Positions 43,434-52,997 are shown, numbered from the stretch's first letter. The stretch is DNA of 64,000 nt from Fluviibacter phosphoraccumulans (GCF_016110345.1 NZ_AP019011.1:62001-126000); one strand, 5' to 3'. The notes: generated by a model from the letters alone, not told the origin. Made by a program: numbers and translations.

Positions 43434-44318
43434 TCAGGTACCAGGCCCCCAGCGGTATTGCCAGCCGATGCCATAGAGCGTGTAGTTTTTGTGGGGGTTG
43501 CTGTAAGTGCCTTCACTGCCGTGAAACTTGATGGCGTTACGCTTGTTGATTGGGATCGACAGCGTAGCGCCCATCAGCCAGTTTTCTTGCGAGTGATTGC
43601 GCATCGTGCCGTTAACGGCGCTTTGTCCACCCGAGTAATAAGTGACATCCGTCGAAATCCAGGCCGATGAAGGAAAATAGTAAATCACGTGGCCAGTAGT
43701 TGAATAAATGGGTTTTTGAGAGAGCGTGTTGCCGCCCATATAGTTATTGTTGTTAGAGAAGAAGGTTGCATCACTGGCAAGTTCAAAGCGCCACGGCCCA
43801 ACTGCTTGCGAAGCACCTAGCCCAGGTTGAATAAAGGATCGATTGGCGCCGACGTTGAGCACCTGGTTGCTGTGATATTCGCCCCAGGGAATGAGCACTG
43901 CCAGATTGGCGCCGATAATCAAATCCTGCACGTAGGTCTTGAACTCTTCTGCCGTAAGTGCGGGGGCGCCGTATAAATTAGTAGCCACACGAATCACCGG
44001 ATCCGTAAATCCTTGTGCAGCCACGTTGACCACTTGATTGCCTGATTTCGCCGTGCCGTGTACCTCGGCATACGGTGTCACCACATTGAATTTGGCAGAT
44101 TGACCAAAAAAATCAAAGATGTGGTTATAGCTCAGTGCCTGGCTGTTTAGCGTGTAGTTGCTTGTTTGTGCTTGTGTGATACCCAGGCCGATGAAGTTGA
44201 TGCCAATCGGCGCATTCGAATAAGTGCGCGGCTCGATTTCCTGCGCGCTGACCGAGGGATTAAAGCCCAGCCAGAGCCAGCAGCATGCAGAGAAACATAT
44301 CGTGAGCTTGAGAGGCAT
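43434..44318 (-). CDS. Outer-membrane barrel transporter, phenol MetA-degradation family
   Basis: The 294-residue precursor has a signal peptide (about 1-25, ending SVSAQ) and many alternating hydrophobic/aromatic beta strands ending in WQYRWGPGT. The pattern fits the COG4313/PF13557 "MetA-pathway of phenol degradation" outer-membrane family, probably channels for hydrophobic or aromatic compounds. Substrate is unknown. It converges with the ene-reductase (seven bases apart). A related protein lies at 46560-47402. Confidence 0.75.
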   Translation of the reverse strand: MPLKLTICFSACCWLWLGFNPSVSAQEIEPRTYSNAPIGINFIGLGITQAQTSNYTLNSQALSYNHIFDFFGQSAKFNVVTPYAEVHGTAKSGNQVVNVAAQGFTDPVIRVATNLYGAPALTAEEFKTYVQDLIIGANLAVLIPWGEYHSNQVLNVGANRSFIQPGLGASQAVGPWRFELASDATFFSNNNNYMGGNTLSQKPIYSTTGHVIYYFPSSAWISTDVTYYSGGQSAVNGTMRNHSQENWLMGATLSIPINKRNAIKFHGSEGTYSNPHKNYTLYGIGWQYRWGPGT

Positions 44319-44375
44319 TCAGAGCAGCGATTTCTGGAAGGTTGACGCATTCAATAAAGACATCCACTTTACCAA

Positions 44376-44415
44376 AATAAAAAGCCCGTTGTGACAGCGT
44401 CAGCAACGGGCTTTT
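44376..44415 (-). terminator. Bidirectional intrinsic terminator after phasin
   Basis: AAAAGCCCGTTG (44380-44391) is exactly complementary to CAACGGGCTTTT (44404-44415), with a 12-base loop and T-runs on both strands. It starts 28 bases after the phasin stop. Confidence 0.9.
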
Positions 44416-44443
44416 CGCTCCCCGAAGGAGGCGAGGCTAGAAA

Positions 44444-44983
44444 TTACTTGGCCTTGGTGGTGCGTACAGCCGCTTCAGTTGCTTTGGCGATGTTGGCTTC
44501 AGCCATTTCAGTCGCTTGCTTGGAGGCCTTGTTGAAATTTTCGTAGGCAGTGTTACCAGCGGCAACTGCTTGCTTGACAGCAGCCAGCGCGACATCGGCG
44601 CCGAACGGCGAAGCCTTGGCTGCATTCAGCGCAGCTTCTTGGGCGGCTTGGTTCAGCTGGTCAAATTGACCTTTGATCAGATCGGCGATTTCCTTAGCGG
44701 CACCGGTCGAAATTTCGTAAACGGTACGGGTGTAAGTGGCCAGATTTTCAGCAGCCGGTTGAATGGCCTTGGCTTGAAGCGCAGCAACCTCTTGTGGCGT
44801 CTTGGCGCCCAGTGCGGCGTGCGTATTCTTGGAAGAGTTTTCCAGCGACTCACGGGCAAAGCCGAGGTTCAGTGCGGCCAGGCTCTCAACAGCGGCCAGA
44901 GCTGTGTTAGCAACCGATTGGAAATGTGCCAGTGCAGCGCTGTTAGCGGCGATCAGGTCTTCAGTTTTAAAGGTCTTATTCAT
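44444..44983 (-). CDS. phaP: Phasin family protein
   Basis: Phasins coat polyhydroxybutyrate granules and set their size. The 179-residue protein is helical and Ala-rich, begins MNKTFKTEDLIAANSAALAH, and has the phasin-typical AALNLGFARESLE and YTRTVYEISTGAAKEIADL. It was trimmed to ATG 44983, which has AAGGAGA upstream; the longer frame is not family sequence. A TGC-N3-GCA dyad 61 bases upstream may be a PhaR-type operator. No phaC, phaA or phaB is in the window. Confidence 0.9.
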   Translation of the reverse strand: MNKTFKTEDLIAANSAALAHFQSVANTALAAVESLAALNLGFARESLENSSKNTHAALGAKTPQEVAALQAKAIQPAAENLATYTRTVYEISTGAAKEIADLIKGQFDQLNQAAQEAALNAAKASPFGADVALAAVKQAVAAGNTAYENFNKASKQATEMAEANIAKATEAAVRTTKAK

Positions 44984-45036
44984 GTGTGTCTCCTTATGTT
45001 GTTGAACTAGAATTTCTAAGAAGATTGTAGTACAGA

Positions 45037-45051
45037 TTGTGCGGCGCAACA
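45037..45051. promoter_or_regulatory. TGC-N3-GCA dyad upstream of phasin
   Basis: TTGTGCGGCGCAACA, centred about 61 bases before the phasin ATG. The inner TGC/GCA is a perfect dyad. A 15-base match with 13 identities lies at 63048-63062 before an orphan gene. PhaR in other PHB producers binds TGC/GCA-type repeats before phasin genes; that this is such a site is inference. Confidence 0.45.
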
Positions 45052-45190
45052 TATCGGGTGCAAAATATTACATAGACATATTCTGGCCTAAAGCTCGATG
45101 CGGTTGATGGGGCTGCGCGCCATCGCGCGTTGATCACCACAACAACAGATTGTTCGTCCGTTTTCGTACCCACGCCGATAAAATAGGCCA

Positions 45191-46543
45191 ATGAAAAATC
45201 AAGAACAGTTGCATCGTGGCCTTGGCCAGCGCCAGATAGAAATGATTGCCATCGGTGGCTGTATTGGCACCGGACTATTTATGGGTTCTGGGAAAACTAT
45301 TTCTGTTGCTGGGCCGGCAGTCATTCTTGTGTATGCAATCACGGGACTCATGCTCTACTTTGTGATGCGGGCCATGGGTGAGTTGTTGCTGCATAACTTG
45401 GAATACAAGTCGTTTGTTGATTTTTCCGAAGATATTCTTGGTCCGCAGGCAGGCTTTTTTGTGGGGTGGTCATACTGGCTTGCCTGGATTGTTGCAGCGA
45501 TTGCAGAAATTATTGCGATTACCGGTTATGCCTCGTTCTGGTGGCCCGAGCTTTCGCCCTGGATTTCAGCGATGGCGACAATCTTTGTTTTAACAAGCAT
45601 CAATTTATTGACCGTCAAGGCATTTGGCGAACTTGAGTTCTGGCTGGCCATTGTCAAAGTTATTGCGATTGTCGGCTTGATTGTTGTTGGCCTGTGGTTA
45701 TCGGTAACAGGGTTTGTCTCGCCCGATGGCACCAAAGCCAGTGTCGCTAACCTATGGACACATAACGGCTTTTTTCCGAATGGTTTTGCGGGTGTGATGG
45801 CGGGGTTACAAACGACGATCTTTGCGTTCGCCGGCATGGAGATCATCGGCACGATGATGGCTGAAGCCAAGGATCCTAAGAAAATGATCCCCGATGCCAT
45901 TCGCAAGATTCCCTGGCGAATTCTGATTTTCTATATTGGCACAGTGACCGTCATGATGATGGTTACGCCTTGGGTGGACATATCGCCAGAGCACAGTCCC
46001 TTCGTTGGGATGTTCTCCCTGGTGGGGTTAGCCAGTGCCGCGTCGCTGATTAATTTTGTCGTGGCGAGTTCAGCAACGTCATCCAGCAACAGCGGCATCT
46101 TCGCCACATCCCGTATGCTGTATGGGTTAGCCCAGAGCCATAAAGCGCCTGCCATCTTCGGGAAGCTGAGCAGTCATCAGATTCCGGCAGGTGGCGTATT
46201 CCTTGCAACGCTCTTGATGTTTTTTGTGTCGGTGATTCTGACGGCGGTTGACTCCATGATGGAAGCGTTCCAAATGGTCGGTGCCGTCGCCGCATTAATT
46301 TTCATCTTTATTTGGACGATGATTATATGGGCGCATCTGGTCTATCAAAGGCGCTATCCAGAAGCGCATGCGCATTCCGTCTTTAAGATGCCCATGAGCA
46401 AGATGATGCCCTATGTCGTTCTAGCCTTCTTTTTGCTAGTGATATATGCGTTGTCACTTGATGATGTGACACGCATCGCCTTGTACCTATTGCCCGGCTG
46501 GTTTGCCTTGCTTGCAATCTGTTACCGGTTAAAACTTCGTTAG
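45191..46543 (+). CDS. Amino acid permease, APC/AAT family
   Basis: This 450-residue inner-membrane symporter has about twelve membrane helices. The N-terminal segment GLGQRQIEMIAIGGCIGTGLFMGSGKTI and the FAFAGMEIIG helix are characteristic of the CycA/AnsP/GabP group. The exact substrate (D-alanine, glycine, serine or others) cannot be named. A barrel protein gene starts 17 bases after its stop on the same strand. Confidence 0.9.
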   Translation: MKNQEQLHRGLGQRQIEMIAIGGCIGTGLFMGSGKTISVAGPAVILVYAITGLMLYFVMRAMGELLLHNLEYKSFVDFSEDILGPQAGFFVGWSYWLAWIVAAIAEIIAITGYASFWWPELSPWISAMATIFVLTSINLLTVKAFGELEFWLAIVKVIAIVGLIVVGLWLSVTGFVSPDGTKASVANLWTHNGFFPNGFAGVMAGLQTTIFAFAGMEIIGTMMAEAKDPKKMIPDAIRKIPWRILIFYIGTVTVMMMVTPWVDISPEHSPFVGMFSLVGLASAASLINFVVASSATSSSNSGIFATSRMLYGLAQSHKAPAIFGKLSSHQIPAGGVFLATLLMFFVSVILTAVDSMMEAFQMVGAVAALIFIFIWTMIIWAHLVYQRRYPEAHAHSVFKMPMSKMMPYVVLAFFLLVIYALSLDDVTRIALYLLPGWFALLAICYRLKLR

Positions 46544-46559
46544 AAGCACAAAAATACAA

Positions 46560-47402
46560 ATGAACTGGAGCCGTATTTTTCGGAGGGATTCATCGCTCTG
46601 CCGCCAGCTAGTGGGCGGCTGCATCGGATGCGTAGTGCTGTTGCACGGCTCAGCGGCATTGGCCGACAACGAAGATACGATGACGCACGCCGCAAAAGTT
46701 GCGCACAGTATTCAGGTCAGGCTGAAACCGATGGTTCAGCTTCCGATTTCATACAACTACAACCAGAACCGCCAACCGAGCGAGTCTTACACGCAGGCGC
46801 AGTTTCAACTGAGTCCGATCCTTCCCGTCGCGCTGGGTGCGCAGAGTGCATTCATTCTGAATCCGATGTTCACTGATAACGTGAACGTCCAGAATCAAAA
46901 CACAACGAATCAGGCGATGCCATTACAGCTGGCGACTTACTTCGCTACCGAAACCACCAACTTTGTTTACGGTGCGGGTCCTTTCATACAAATGCCCACT
47001 GCTAATGCAAGTTCAGGGTCGCAGCAGACTGGCCTGGGGGTTTCCTACGGCTTAATTTACCAACCTAAACACTGGGTGGTCGGGGCAACGGCTTTCAACG
47101 CCTGGGGCACAGGTCACACTCTGTCGGCCGGCACGGCCAACGTATATTTTGTGAACCCCGTTGTTTCTTATACGACGGACAATGCCTGGACTTATAGCCT
47201 GATAAGCTGGATTAACGGGAATCCTACCTCCGGTAAGAGTAACAACACCAATCAGCTGATTTTTAGTGGCGGCAAGACGTTTAAAGTGGGCGGCGTGCAT
47301 TGGCAATGGCAAATCGGACCAACGTATATGGTTACGAATACGCCGGTCAGTCCACAAGGCTGGGGCGGCTATTTCAGCTTGACGGCAGCTTTTGCGGAAT
47401 AG
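46560..47402 (+). CDS. Outer-membrane barrel protein, probable small-molecule channel
   Basis: The 280-residue precursor has a signal peptide (cut near SAALA, about residue 35) and a chain of amphipathic strands rich in Asn, Thr, Gln and aromatic residues, ending GGYFSLTAAFAE. It resembles the COG4313-type protein at 43434-44318 in length and style. It lies 16 bases after the permease gene, so they may act together in uptake. No substrate can be assigned. Confidence 0.65.
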   Translation: MNWSRIFRRDSSLCRQLVGGCIGCVVLLHGSAALADNEDTMTHAAKVAHSIQVRLKPMVQLPISYNYNQNRQPSESYTQAQFQLSPILPVALGAQSAFILNPMFTDNVNVQNQNTTNQAMPLQLATYFATETTNFVYGAGPFIQMPTANASSGSQQTGLGVSYGLIYQPKHWVVGATAFNAWGTGHTLSAGTANVYFVNPVVSYTTDNAWTYSLISWINGNPTSGKSNNTNQLIFSGGKTFKVGGVHWQWQIGPTYMVTNTPVSPQGWGGYFSLTAAFAE

Positions 47403-47448
47403 GTTGACGATTGCGCGCCGTTTTACCCAACCCAGGCCACAGGCAATG

Positions 47449-47484
47449 AAAAAGGGGTTAGCCAGTTAGCTAACCCCTTGTTTC
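47449..47484. terminator. Bidirectional terminator between barrel gene and tRNA-Ile
   Basis: A perfect 11-bp stem (47452-47462 with 47469-47479), six-base loop, and a five-T tail on the minus strand. It ends the rpoD/tRNA transcripts, and also the barrel gene on the other strand. Confidence 0.85.
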
Positions 47485-47496
47485 AATCGTTGTATT

Positions 47497-47575
<79 letters not shown>

Positions 47576-47584
47576 GGTAAAGCT

Positions 47585-50131
47585 TTAATTGTTCGTATCA
47601 ACGAAGCTGCGCAGTTTATCCGAACGAGACGGATGGCGTAGCTTGCGCAATGCCTTGGCCTCGATTTGACGAATACGCTCGCGGGTCACATCGAACTGCT
47701 TACCGACTTCTTCCAGCGTGTGGTCGGTATTCATTTCGATGCCGAAGCGCATGCGCAGAACCTTGGCTTCCCTTTGAGTCAGGCCATCCAGGATGTCCTT
47801 GGTCACTTCGTGCAGGCTGGCGTTCATAGCCGCCTCCAGAGGTGACAGCGTCGCCTGGTCTTCAATGAAGTCGCCCAGATGCGAATCGTCGTCGTCGCCG
47901 ATCGGCGTTTCCATCGAGATCGGTTCTTTGGCAATCTTGAGGATTTTGCGGATTTTGTCTTCCGGCATTTCCATCTTGATGGCCAGCGTGGCCGGATCCG
48001 GTTCGAAACCGGTTTCCTGCAGGATCTGGCGCGAGATGCGGTTCATCTTGTTGATGGTTTCGATCATGTGCACCGGAATACGAATCGTGCGGGCCTGGTC
48101 GGCGATTGAGCGCGTAATGGCCTGACGGATCCACCAGGTGGCATAGGTCGAGAACTTATAACCTCGGCGGTATTCAAACTTGTCTACCGCCTTCATCAAA
48201 CCGATGTTGCCTTCCTGGATGAGGTCCAGGAATTGCAGGCCGCGGTTGGTGTACTTCTTGGCGATGGAGATGACGAGGCGCAGGTTGGCCTCGGTCATTT
48301 CCTTCTTGGCGGCGCGTGCGTGACGCTCGCCCTTGGTCATCTGCTTGTTGATTTCGCGAACTTCAGCCAGCGTGATGCCCAGATTTTCTTCCATGGCGAT
48401 CAGCTTCTTCTGCCATTCGTGCACCGCAGGTACGTTACGCTCAAGGATGCCCTGGGTGTGCTTCGGGGCATTCATGACTTCTTTTTCGATCCACTTTAGG
48501 TTGACGATGTTCGGTGGAAAGTTCTTGATGAAGTGGTCGCGTGGCATGTTGCACTTGTCAACGCAAATTGACAGGACGGTGCGCTCGGCACGACGAATCT
48601 GTTCCATCAGGCTGCGCACGCGGTCGCATAGTTTTTCAATTGTGCGCGAGTTGAAACGGATGTTGAGCAACTCTTCCGAAATCTGTTTGCGGGCACGCTG
48701 ATAGTTGGGGTCGGTCGTGCCCTTGGTTTTGAGTGCTTTAATTTCTTTGCTGTGCAGCGCTTCGATTTTGGCAAAGCGTTCCAGCGCAGCATCTTTAAGC
48801 TTGGCCAGCGAGGCGGCGGTAGCAGCGGCCTTGGCTTCACCGCTGTCCTCTTCGTCTTCGTCGTCGATATCTTCGTCTTCGGTGGCGGCAGACGCAGCAG
48901 CTGCGGCAGCAGCAGAGGCGGCCAGCATCTGCTCTTCGGCTTCAAGATCCACCAGGCCGTCGACCAGTTCGTCAATTTTCATTTCATCGATAGCGACTTT
49001 TTTTGCCATCTCGATGATTTCAGCGACCACGATCGGGCAAGCACTGATGGCCTGAACCATATCGCGCAAACCGCCTTCGATTTTTTTGGCGATAACGATT
49101 TCGCCTTCGCGCGTGAGCAGCTCAACCGTGCCCATTTCGCGCATGTACATCCGTACAGGGTCTGTCGTACGGCCAAATTCCGAATCAACGGTAGCGAGAG
49201 CCTGTTCGGCTTGCTCTTCAACGACTTCGTCATCGGCAACCGGTGCAGCGGCATCGGTCATCAGCATGTCTTCAGCGGCTGGGGCTTCATCAAAGACGCG
49301 AATGCCCAGATCGTTGAAAGTGGTGATCATGGCTTCCACTTGCTCGGCTTCCATCACGGTGTCGGGCAGGTGGTCATTGATTTCGGCGTGCGTCAGATAG
49401 CCGCGTTCCTTGCCCATCTTGATCAGGGAAGTAATACGCGCTTTGCGTTCTTCAGGCGAAATCTGCTGGACAGAAGTAGAACCTAGCAGGCGTTTGCTGT
49501 CTTTGCCCTTGGCCTTGCCTTTGCCTTTGACAGCAGAGGTCTCTTCAGCGGCAGCGGGTGCAACTTCAACTTTGACCGGAACCGGTTCGGCTTTTTTCGG
49601 CGTTACTTTGGCGGGCGGCGTGACACTCGCAACGGCCTTGACCGGTGCGGCTGCCTTGACGACCGTCTTTGTTACCGGCGCTTTGGCGACAGGCGCTTTA
49701 GCCGGTGTCGGCTTAGCGACCGCTTTGGTTACGGCGGGTTTGGTGGTGACTTTGGGTGTGGTTTTGGTAACAGGTTTTTTAAGAGCCGGCTTGGCAGCAG
49801 CTTTAACAGGTGCTTTGCTCGGTGCGGCCAACTTGGTCGTTTTTGTTGTCGTAGCTTTAGTCACAGTTTTCTTGGGTGCAGTCGATTTAACCGGGGCCTT
49901 TTTAGCGGCCGGCTTGGCGACAGGTTTAGTTGTTTTTGCGGCAGGCTTAGCAACGGGTTTTTTCACCGATGCGACCTTGGCGGGTGCTTTTTTTACTATT
50001 GCCTTAGCGACAGGTTTGCTCACGGGTTTGGCGATGGGCTTGCTGGCTTTAACCGCAGGTTTTTTTGCTGGCGCACTTTTGGCGACAGGTTTGGCGGTTT
50101 TCTTGGCAGCAGTTTTGGGTTTTGTGGCCAT
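47585..50131 (-). CDS. rpoD: RNA polymerase sigma-70 factor RpoD with long basic extension
   Basis: RpoD is the housekeeping sigma factor. Conserved parts are region 1.1 (EERKARITSLIKMGKERGYLTHAEINDHLP), 1.2 (DPVRMYMREMGTVELLTREGE), region 2 (QEGNIGLMKAVDKFEYRRGYKFSTYATWWIRQAITRS, cited in part), region 3 and region 4.2 (TLEEVGKQFDVTRERIRQIEAKA). Before region 1.1 lie about 224 residues almost entirely of Lys, Ala, Pro, Val and Thr in AKPxAK/KxxAKK repeats, like histone H1 or AlgP. Total length is 848 against 613 in E. coli. I chose ATG 50131; a TTG at 50212 is poorly placed. A long acidic non-conserved region with poly-Ala and DEDIDDEDEEDSG is also present. Confidence 0.95.
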   Translation of the reverse strand: MATKPKTAAKKTAKPVAKSAPAKKPAVKASKPIAKPVSKPVAKAIVKKAPAKVASVKKPVAKPAAKTTKPVAKPAAKKAPVKSTAPKKTVTKATTTKTTKLAAPSKAPVKAAAKPALKKPVTKTTPKVTTKPAVTKAVAKPTPAKAPVAKAPVTKTVVKAAAPVKAVASVTPPAKVTPKKAEPVPVKVEVAPAAAEETSAVKGKGKAKGKDSKRLLGSTSVQQISPEERKARITSLIKMGKERGYLTHAEINDHLPDTVMEAEQVEAMITTFNDLGIRVFDEAPAAEDMLMTDAAAPVADDEVVEEQAEQALATVDSEFGRTTDPVRMYMREMGTVELLTREGEIVIAKKIEGGLRDMVQAISACPIVVAEIIEMAKKVAIDEMKIDELVDGLVDLEAEEQMLAASAAAAAAASAATEDEDIDDEDEEDSGEAKAAATAASLAKLKDAALERFAKIEALHSKEIKALKTKGTTDPNYQRARKQISEELLNIRFNSRTIEKLCDRVRSLMEQIRRAERTVLSICVDKCNMPRDHFIKNFPPNIVNLKWIEKEVMNAPKHTQGILERNVPAVHEWQKKLIAMEENLGITLAEVREINKQMTKGERHARAAKKEMTEANLRLVISIAKKYTNRGLQFLDLIQEGNIGLMKAVDKFEYRRGYKFSTYATWWIRQAITRSIADQARTIRIPVHMIETINKMNRISRQILQETGFEPDPATLAIKMEMPEDKIRKILKIAKEPISMETPIGDDDDSHLGDFIEDQATLSPLEAAMNASLHEVTKDILDGLTQREAKVLRMRFGIEMNTDHTLEEVGKQFDVTRERIRQIEAKALRKLRHPSRSDKLRSFVDTNN

Positions 50132-50293
50132 ATCAGCATCCGTGGCGTCTTTGCGGCGCGAGGGTTGAACATGAGGGCGAAGCGTCAGTTTCCAGTTCGA
50201 CAAAGTACGCAACCTCTTGAGTCAATAGAAATACAGTAAACCTTTAATTATACACGATAATTACCCTAAATTCCAGGCAATTTCCGTGCCAAA

Positions 50294-52069
50294 TCAGCGT
50301 CGCCGACCGGTTCTGCCCAGTTGCTGTAGTGTTTGCAGCAGTTCGGCATAGCGGGCTTTTTCTGGTGCGCTCAGAGATCCCCGTTGGGCGGCCTGTTGCA
50401 GCACCGCCAATTCGGTATCTAGCTGATCGCGCTCCATCTGTGCGACGATACCTGCCAGTTCTGCGCTCAGTGCGTCTTTTTCAAGAGGTTCGCTAAGCAA
50501 GCTGGCAAAAATTTCTGCCAGGAGTGGTGCATCTTCCGAGCCACGCAGGCGTTCAAGCAGCTCCGACGGCTGCGGATTCGTTGCCAAATGCGGTAGTAAA
50601 CGGTTGAGGCTGTTGGCGAGCGGATCGTTGGTGGGTAAGGCGTTGGTCAGCGAGGGTTTGATCGTGCTCGCTAGCTCAGGCGCTTGCACAAGCACGCGGA
50701 GCAGGCGCCGTAATATCGAAGGGGCGTGGCGCGGCGCGCGCACCGGGGTGTTGTTCGGGTGTGCCGCTTGGCGTGAAAGTTCGCAACCACGCTCGACTTC
50801 GCTGGGCTGTAAGCCCGTTTTGTCCGCCAGTTGTTTAACGATCTGCAAGCGCAGCATGGGTGTCGGAATTTTTTGCAGGAGTGGCTTGGCTTCTGCCAGT
50901 AATTTGGCGCGGCCTTCGGCGCTGGTCAGGTCGACATGGCTGCTTAGGGTTTGCAGTAAAAATTCTGATAATGGCGTGGCGCGATCAATGGCTGCTTGAA
51001 ATGCTTCTTTGCCCAGATCACGAACATAGCTATCGGGGTCATGCTCGGGGGGCAGAAAGGCGAAGGCCAGTACTTTTTGCTCGGCCAGTGCCTCCAGGCT
51101 GTTTTCTAGGGCCCGCCAGGCGGCTTTGCGACCGGCGGCATCGCCATCAAAGCAAAAGACTACCCGGTCGACCATGCGTAGCAATTTGCGGATGTGCGTC
51201 GTGGTGGTGGCGGTGCCCAGGGTGGCAACGGCGTTACCAATGCCATGCTGGGCGAGTGCCACCACATCCATGTAGCCTTCGACCACGATTACGGTGTCCG
51301 TTTGGCGGCAGGCTTCGCGTGCCTGAGGCAGACCAAAGACTTCACGGCCTTTCTCAAAAAGCGGCGTTTCTGGCGAATTCAGGTACTTGGGTTCGCCCTG
51401 ATCTAGAATGCGCCCACCAAAGGCGATGACCTGGCCTTTTTGGTCAAGAATCGGGAACATCACGCGGTCACGGAAACGGTCGTAGCGACGTTTCTGGTCG
51501 TTTTCAATGACCAGTCCGGCTTTGAGCAGTGTTTGAAATGCGGGTGAGTCGTATTCTGGGAACAGCGGGCGCAGATTCTGCCAGCCTTCGGGCGCATAGC
51601 CGATGCCAAAGCGCGCGGCTATTTCGCCGGTGAGTCCTCGTCGCTTCAGGTAATCAATAGCGCGGGGTGATTGCTTCAGTTCGTCCCGGTAGTATTTGTG
51701 TGCTTTGAGCATCACATCAAGCAATGAAGGGCCTTCTTCGCTGCCGGCAGCGGGTTTGCGGAAGGCGCGTTCGTTGTCTTCTTGCGGTACGGTCAGGCCA
51801 CAATGGCGGGCAAGATCTTCGATGGCGTCCGGGAAGCTAAGCCCCTGATGCTCCATCAGAAATCCGATAGCCGTGCCGTGGGCGCCGCAGCCGAAGCAGT
51901 GGTAGAACTGTTTGCTCGGGCTTACTGTGAACGAGGGAGACTTCTCTTTGTGAAATGGACAACAGGCGGCGTAATTGGCGCCGGCTTTTTTTAGCGGCAC
52001 CACACGGTCGATGATTTCGACGATATCCGTGCGAGCCAGTAGCTCCTGGATAAAGGATTCCGGAATCAT
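50294..52069 (-). CDS. dnaG: DNA primase
   Basis: DnaG makes RNA primers for replication. The 591-residue protein has the CHC2 zinc finger (CCPFHKEKSPSF and YHCFGCG, with ligands near Cys37, His40, Cys58 and Cys61), the RNAP-basic domain, the TOPRIM motifs VVEGYMD and FCFDGDAAG, and a DnaB-interacting C-terminal helical domain. It lies between yqeY and rpoD in the macromolecular synthesis operon. Confidence 0.97.
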   Translation of the reverse strand: MIPESFIQELLARTDIVEIIDRVVPLKKAGANYAACCPFHKEKSPSFTVSPSKQFYHCFGCGAHGTAIGFLMEHQGLSFPDAIEDLARHCGLTVPQEDNERAFRKPAAGSEEGPSLLDVMLKAHKYYRDELKQSPRAIDYLKRRGLTGEIAARFGIGYAPEGWQNLRPLFPEYDSPAFQTLLKAGLVIENDQKRRYDRFRDRVMFPILDQKGQVIAFGGRILDQGEPKYLNSPETPLFEKGREVFGLPQAREACRQTDTVIVVEGYMDVVALAQHGIGNAVATLGTATTTTHIRKLLRMVDRVVFCFDGDAAGRKAAWRALENSLEALAEQKVLAFAFLPPEHDPDSYVRDLGKEAFQAAIDRATPLSEFLLQTLSSHVDLTSAEGRAKLLAEAKPLLQKIPTPMLRLQIVKQLADKTGLQPSEVERGCELSRQAAHPNNTPVRAPRHAPSILRRLLRVLVQAPELASTIKPSLTNALPTNDPLANSLNRLLPHLATNPQPSELLERLRGSEDAPLLAEIFASLLSEPLEKDALSAELAGIVAQMERDQLDTELAVLQQAAQRGSLSAPEKARYAELLQTLQQLGRTGRRR

Positions 52070-52090
52070 CGCGCTCTCCGGCTTTGTGCC

Positions 52091-52546
52091 TTAGCCCTGC
52101 AGTGCTGCTTTGATGCGTTGTGAAACGGCCGCCAGGTCAGTCTTGCCGGCCAGCTGCGACTTCAGAATGCCCATAACCTTGCCCATATCGGCTGGGCCTG
52201 TCGCGCCGGTTTGGGTAATGGCCGCTTTAATTGCGGCATCCACTTCTTCGGCAGATAACTGTGCGGGCTGGTATGGGCTTAGCACCTCGATCTCGGCGCG
52301 TTCAGCGGCGGCGAGGTCTTCGCGGCCAGCCTGTTCGTACTGATTAATGCTGTCACGACGTTGCTTGATCAGTTTGTCAATTACGGCGGCTACAGCAGCA
52401 TCGTCCAGTGTGATGCGCTCATCGACTTCACGCTGCTTGATGGCAGCCATGAGCAGACGAATGGCGTTGAGGCGATCTGTTTCGCGCGCTTTCATGGCGG
52501 TCTTCATGTCGTCCTGAATACGGTCTTTGAGGCTGGTCGTGGTCAT
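52091..52546 (-). CDS. yqeY: GatB/YqeY domain-containing protein
   Basis: The 151-residue protein is a free-standing YqeY domain, the tRNA-binding helical fold found at the end of GatB, with segments DRLNAIRLLMAAIKQREVDER and TGATGPADMGKVMGIL. The role is unclear; tRNA binding is presumed. It sits between rpsU and dnaG, as in many proteobacteria. Confidence 0.93.
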   Translation of the reverse strand: MTTTSLKDRIQDDMKTAMKARETDRLNAIRLLMAAIKQREVDERITLDDAAVAAVIDKLIKQRRDSINQYEQAGREDLAAAERAEIEVLSPYQPAQLSAEEVDAAIKAAITQTGATGPADMGKVMGILKSQLAGKTDLAAVSQRIKAALQG

Positions 52547-52581
52547 GATGGGCTTAATCCGAAGAGGGTATTAAAACGGCA

Positions 52582-52608
52582 AAAGCCGCCGGGGTAACCG
52601 GCGGCTTT
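52582..52608 (-). terminator. Intrinsic terminator/attenuator after rpsU
   Basis: An 11-bp stem (52582-52592 with 52598-52608), five-base loop and T-rich tail on the minus strand. In the macromolecular synthesis operon such a hairpin lets rpsU be made in excess over dnaG and rpoD. Confidence 0.85.
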
Positions 52609-52634
52609 GCCTAATTCTTGCGAATGCTCTGGTA

Positions 52635-52847
52635 TTAGTAGAGCTTGCGCGGCAGCTGCTGGCTGCGCAGACGCTTGTGCAGGCGCTTAACGGCGGCTGC
52701 CAGCTTGCGCTTACGCTCAGCGGTTGGCTTTTCGTAGAACTCACGGGCACGCAGTTCGGTCAGCAGACCGGTTTTTTCAACAGTGCGCTTGAAGCGGCGC
52801 ATGGCGACTTCGAACGGCTCGTTTTCTTTAACGCGAACGCTAGGCAT
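52635..52847 (-). CDS. rpsU: 30S ribosomal protein bS21
   Basis: bS21 is a small basic protein of the 30S platform that aids mRNA binding. The 70-residue sequence is typical (PSVRVKENEPFEVAMRRFKR, KPTAERKRKLAAAVKR). It is the first gene of rpsU-yqeY-dnaG-rpoD and is divergent from tsaD. Confidence 0.98.
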   Translation of the reverse strand: MPSVRVKENEPFEVAMRRFKRTVEKTGLLTELRAREFYEKPTAERKRKLAAAVKRLHKRLRSQQLPRKLY

Positions 52848-52997
52848 TCAATCAACTCCAATTATTTTGAGTGCTGACCCAGCTAAACAAAGGCCAAATC
52901 AGGAAATGAAATCTTCAGAATTGAACAGTTTACGATAAAACCCTGAAAATTCCAAATGTTCCTTTGAATAGGAGCGAAGTCGTTACAATAGCGCTCC

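Noticed and set aside
49410..50168. Antisense frame of about 250 codons opposite the rpoD 5' end
   Set aside because: It is a by-product of the Lys/Ala/Pro repeats on the other strand and gives only low-complexity Ala/Gly/Thr sequence.
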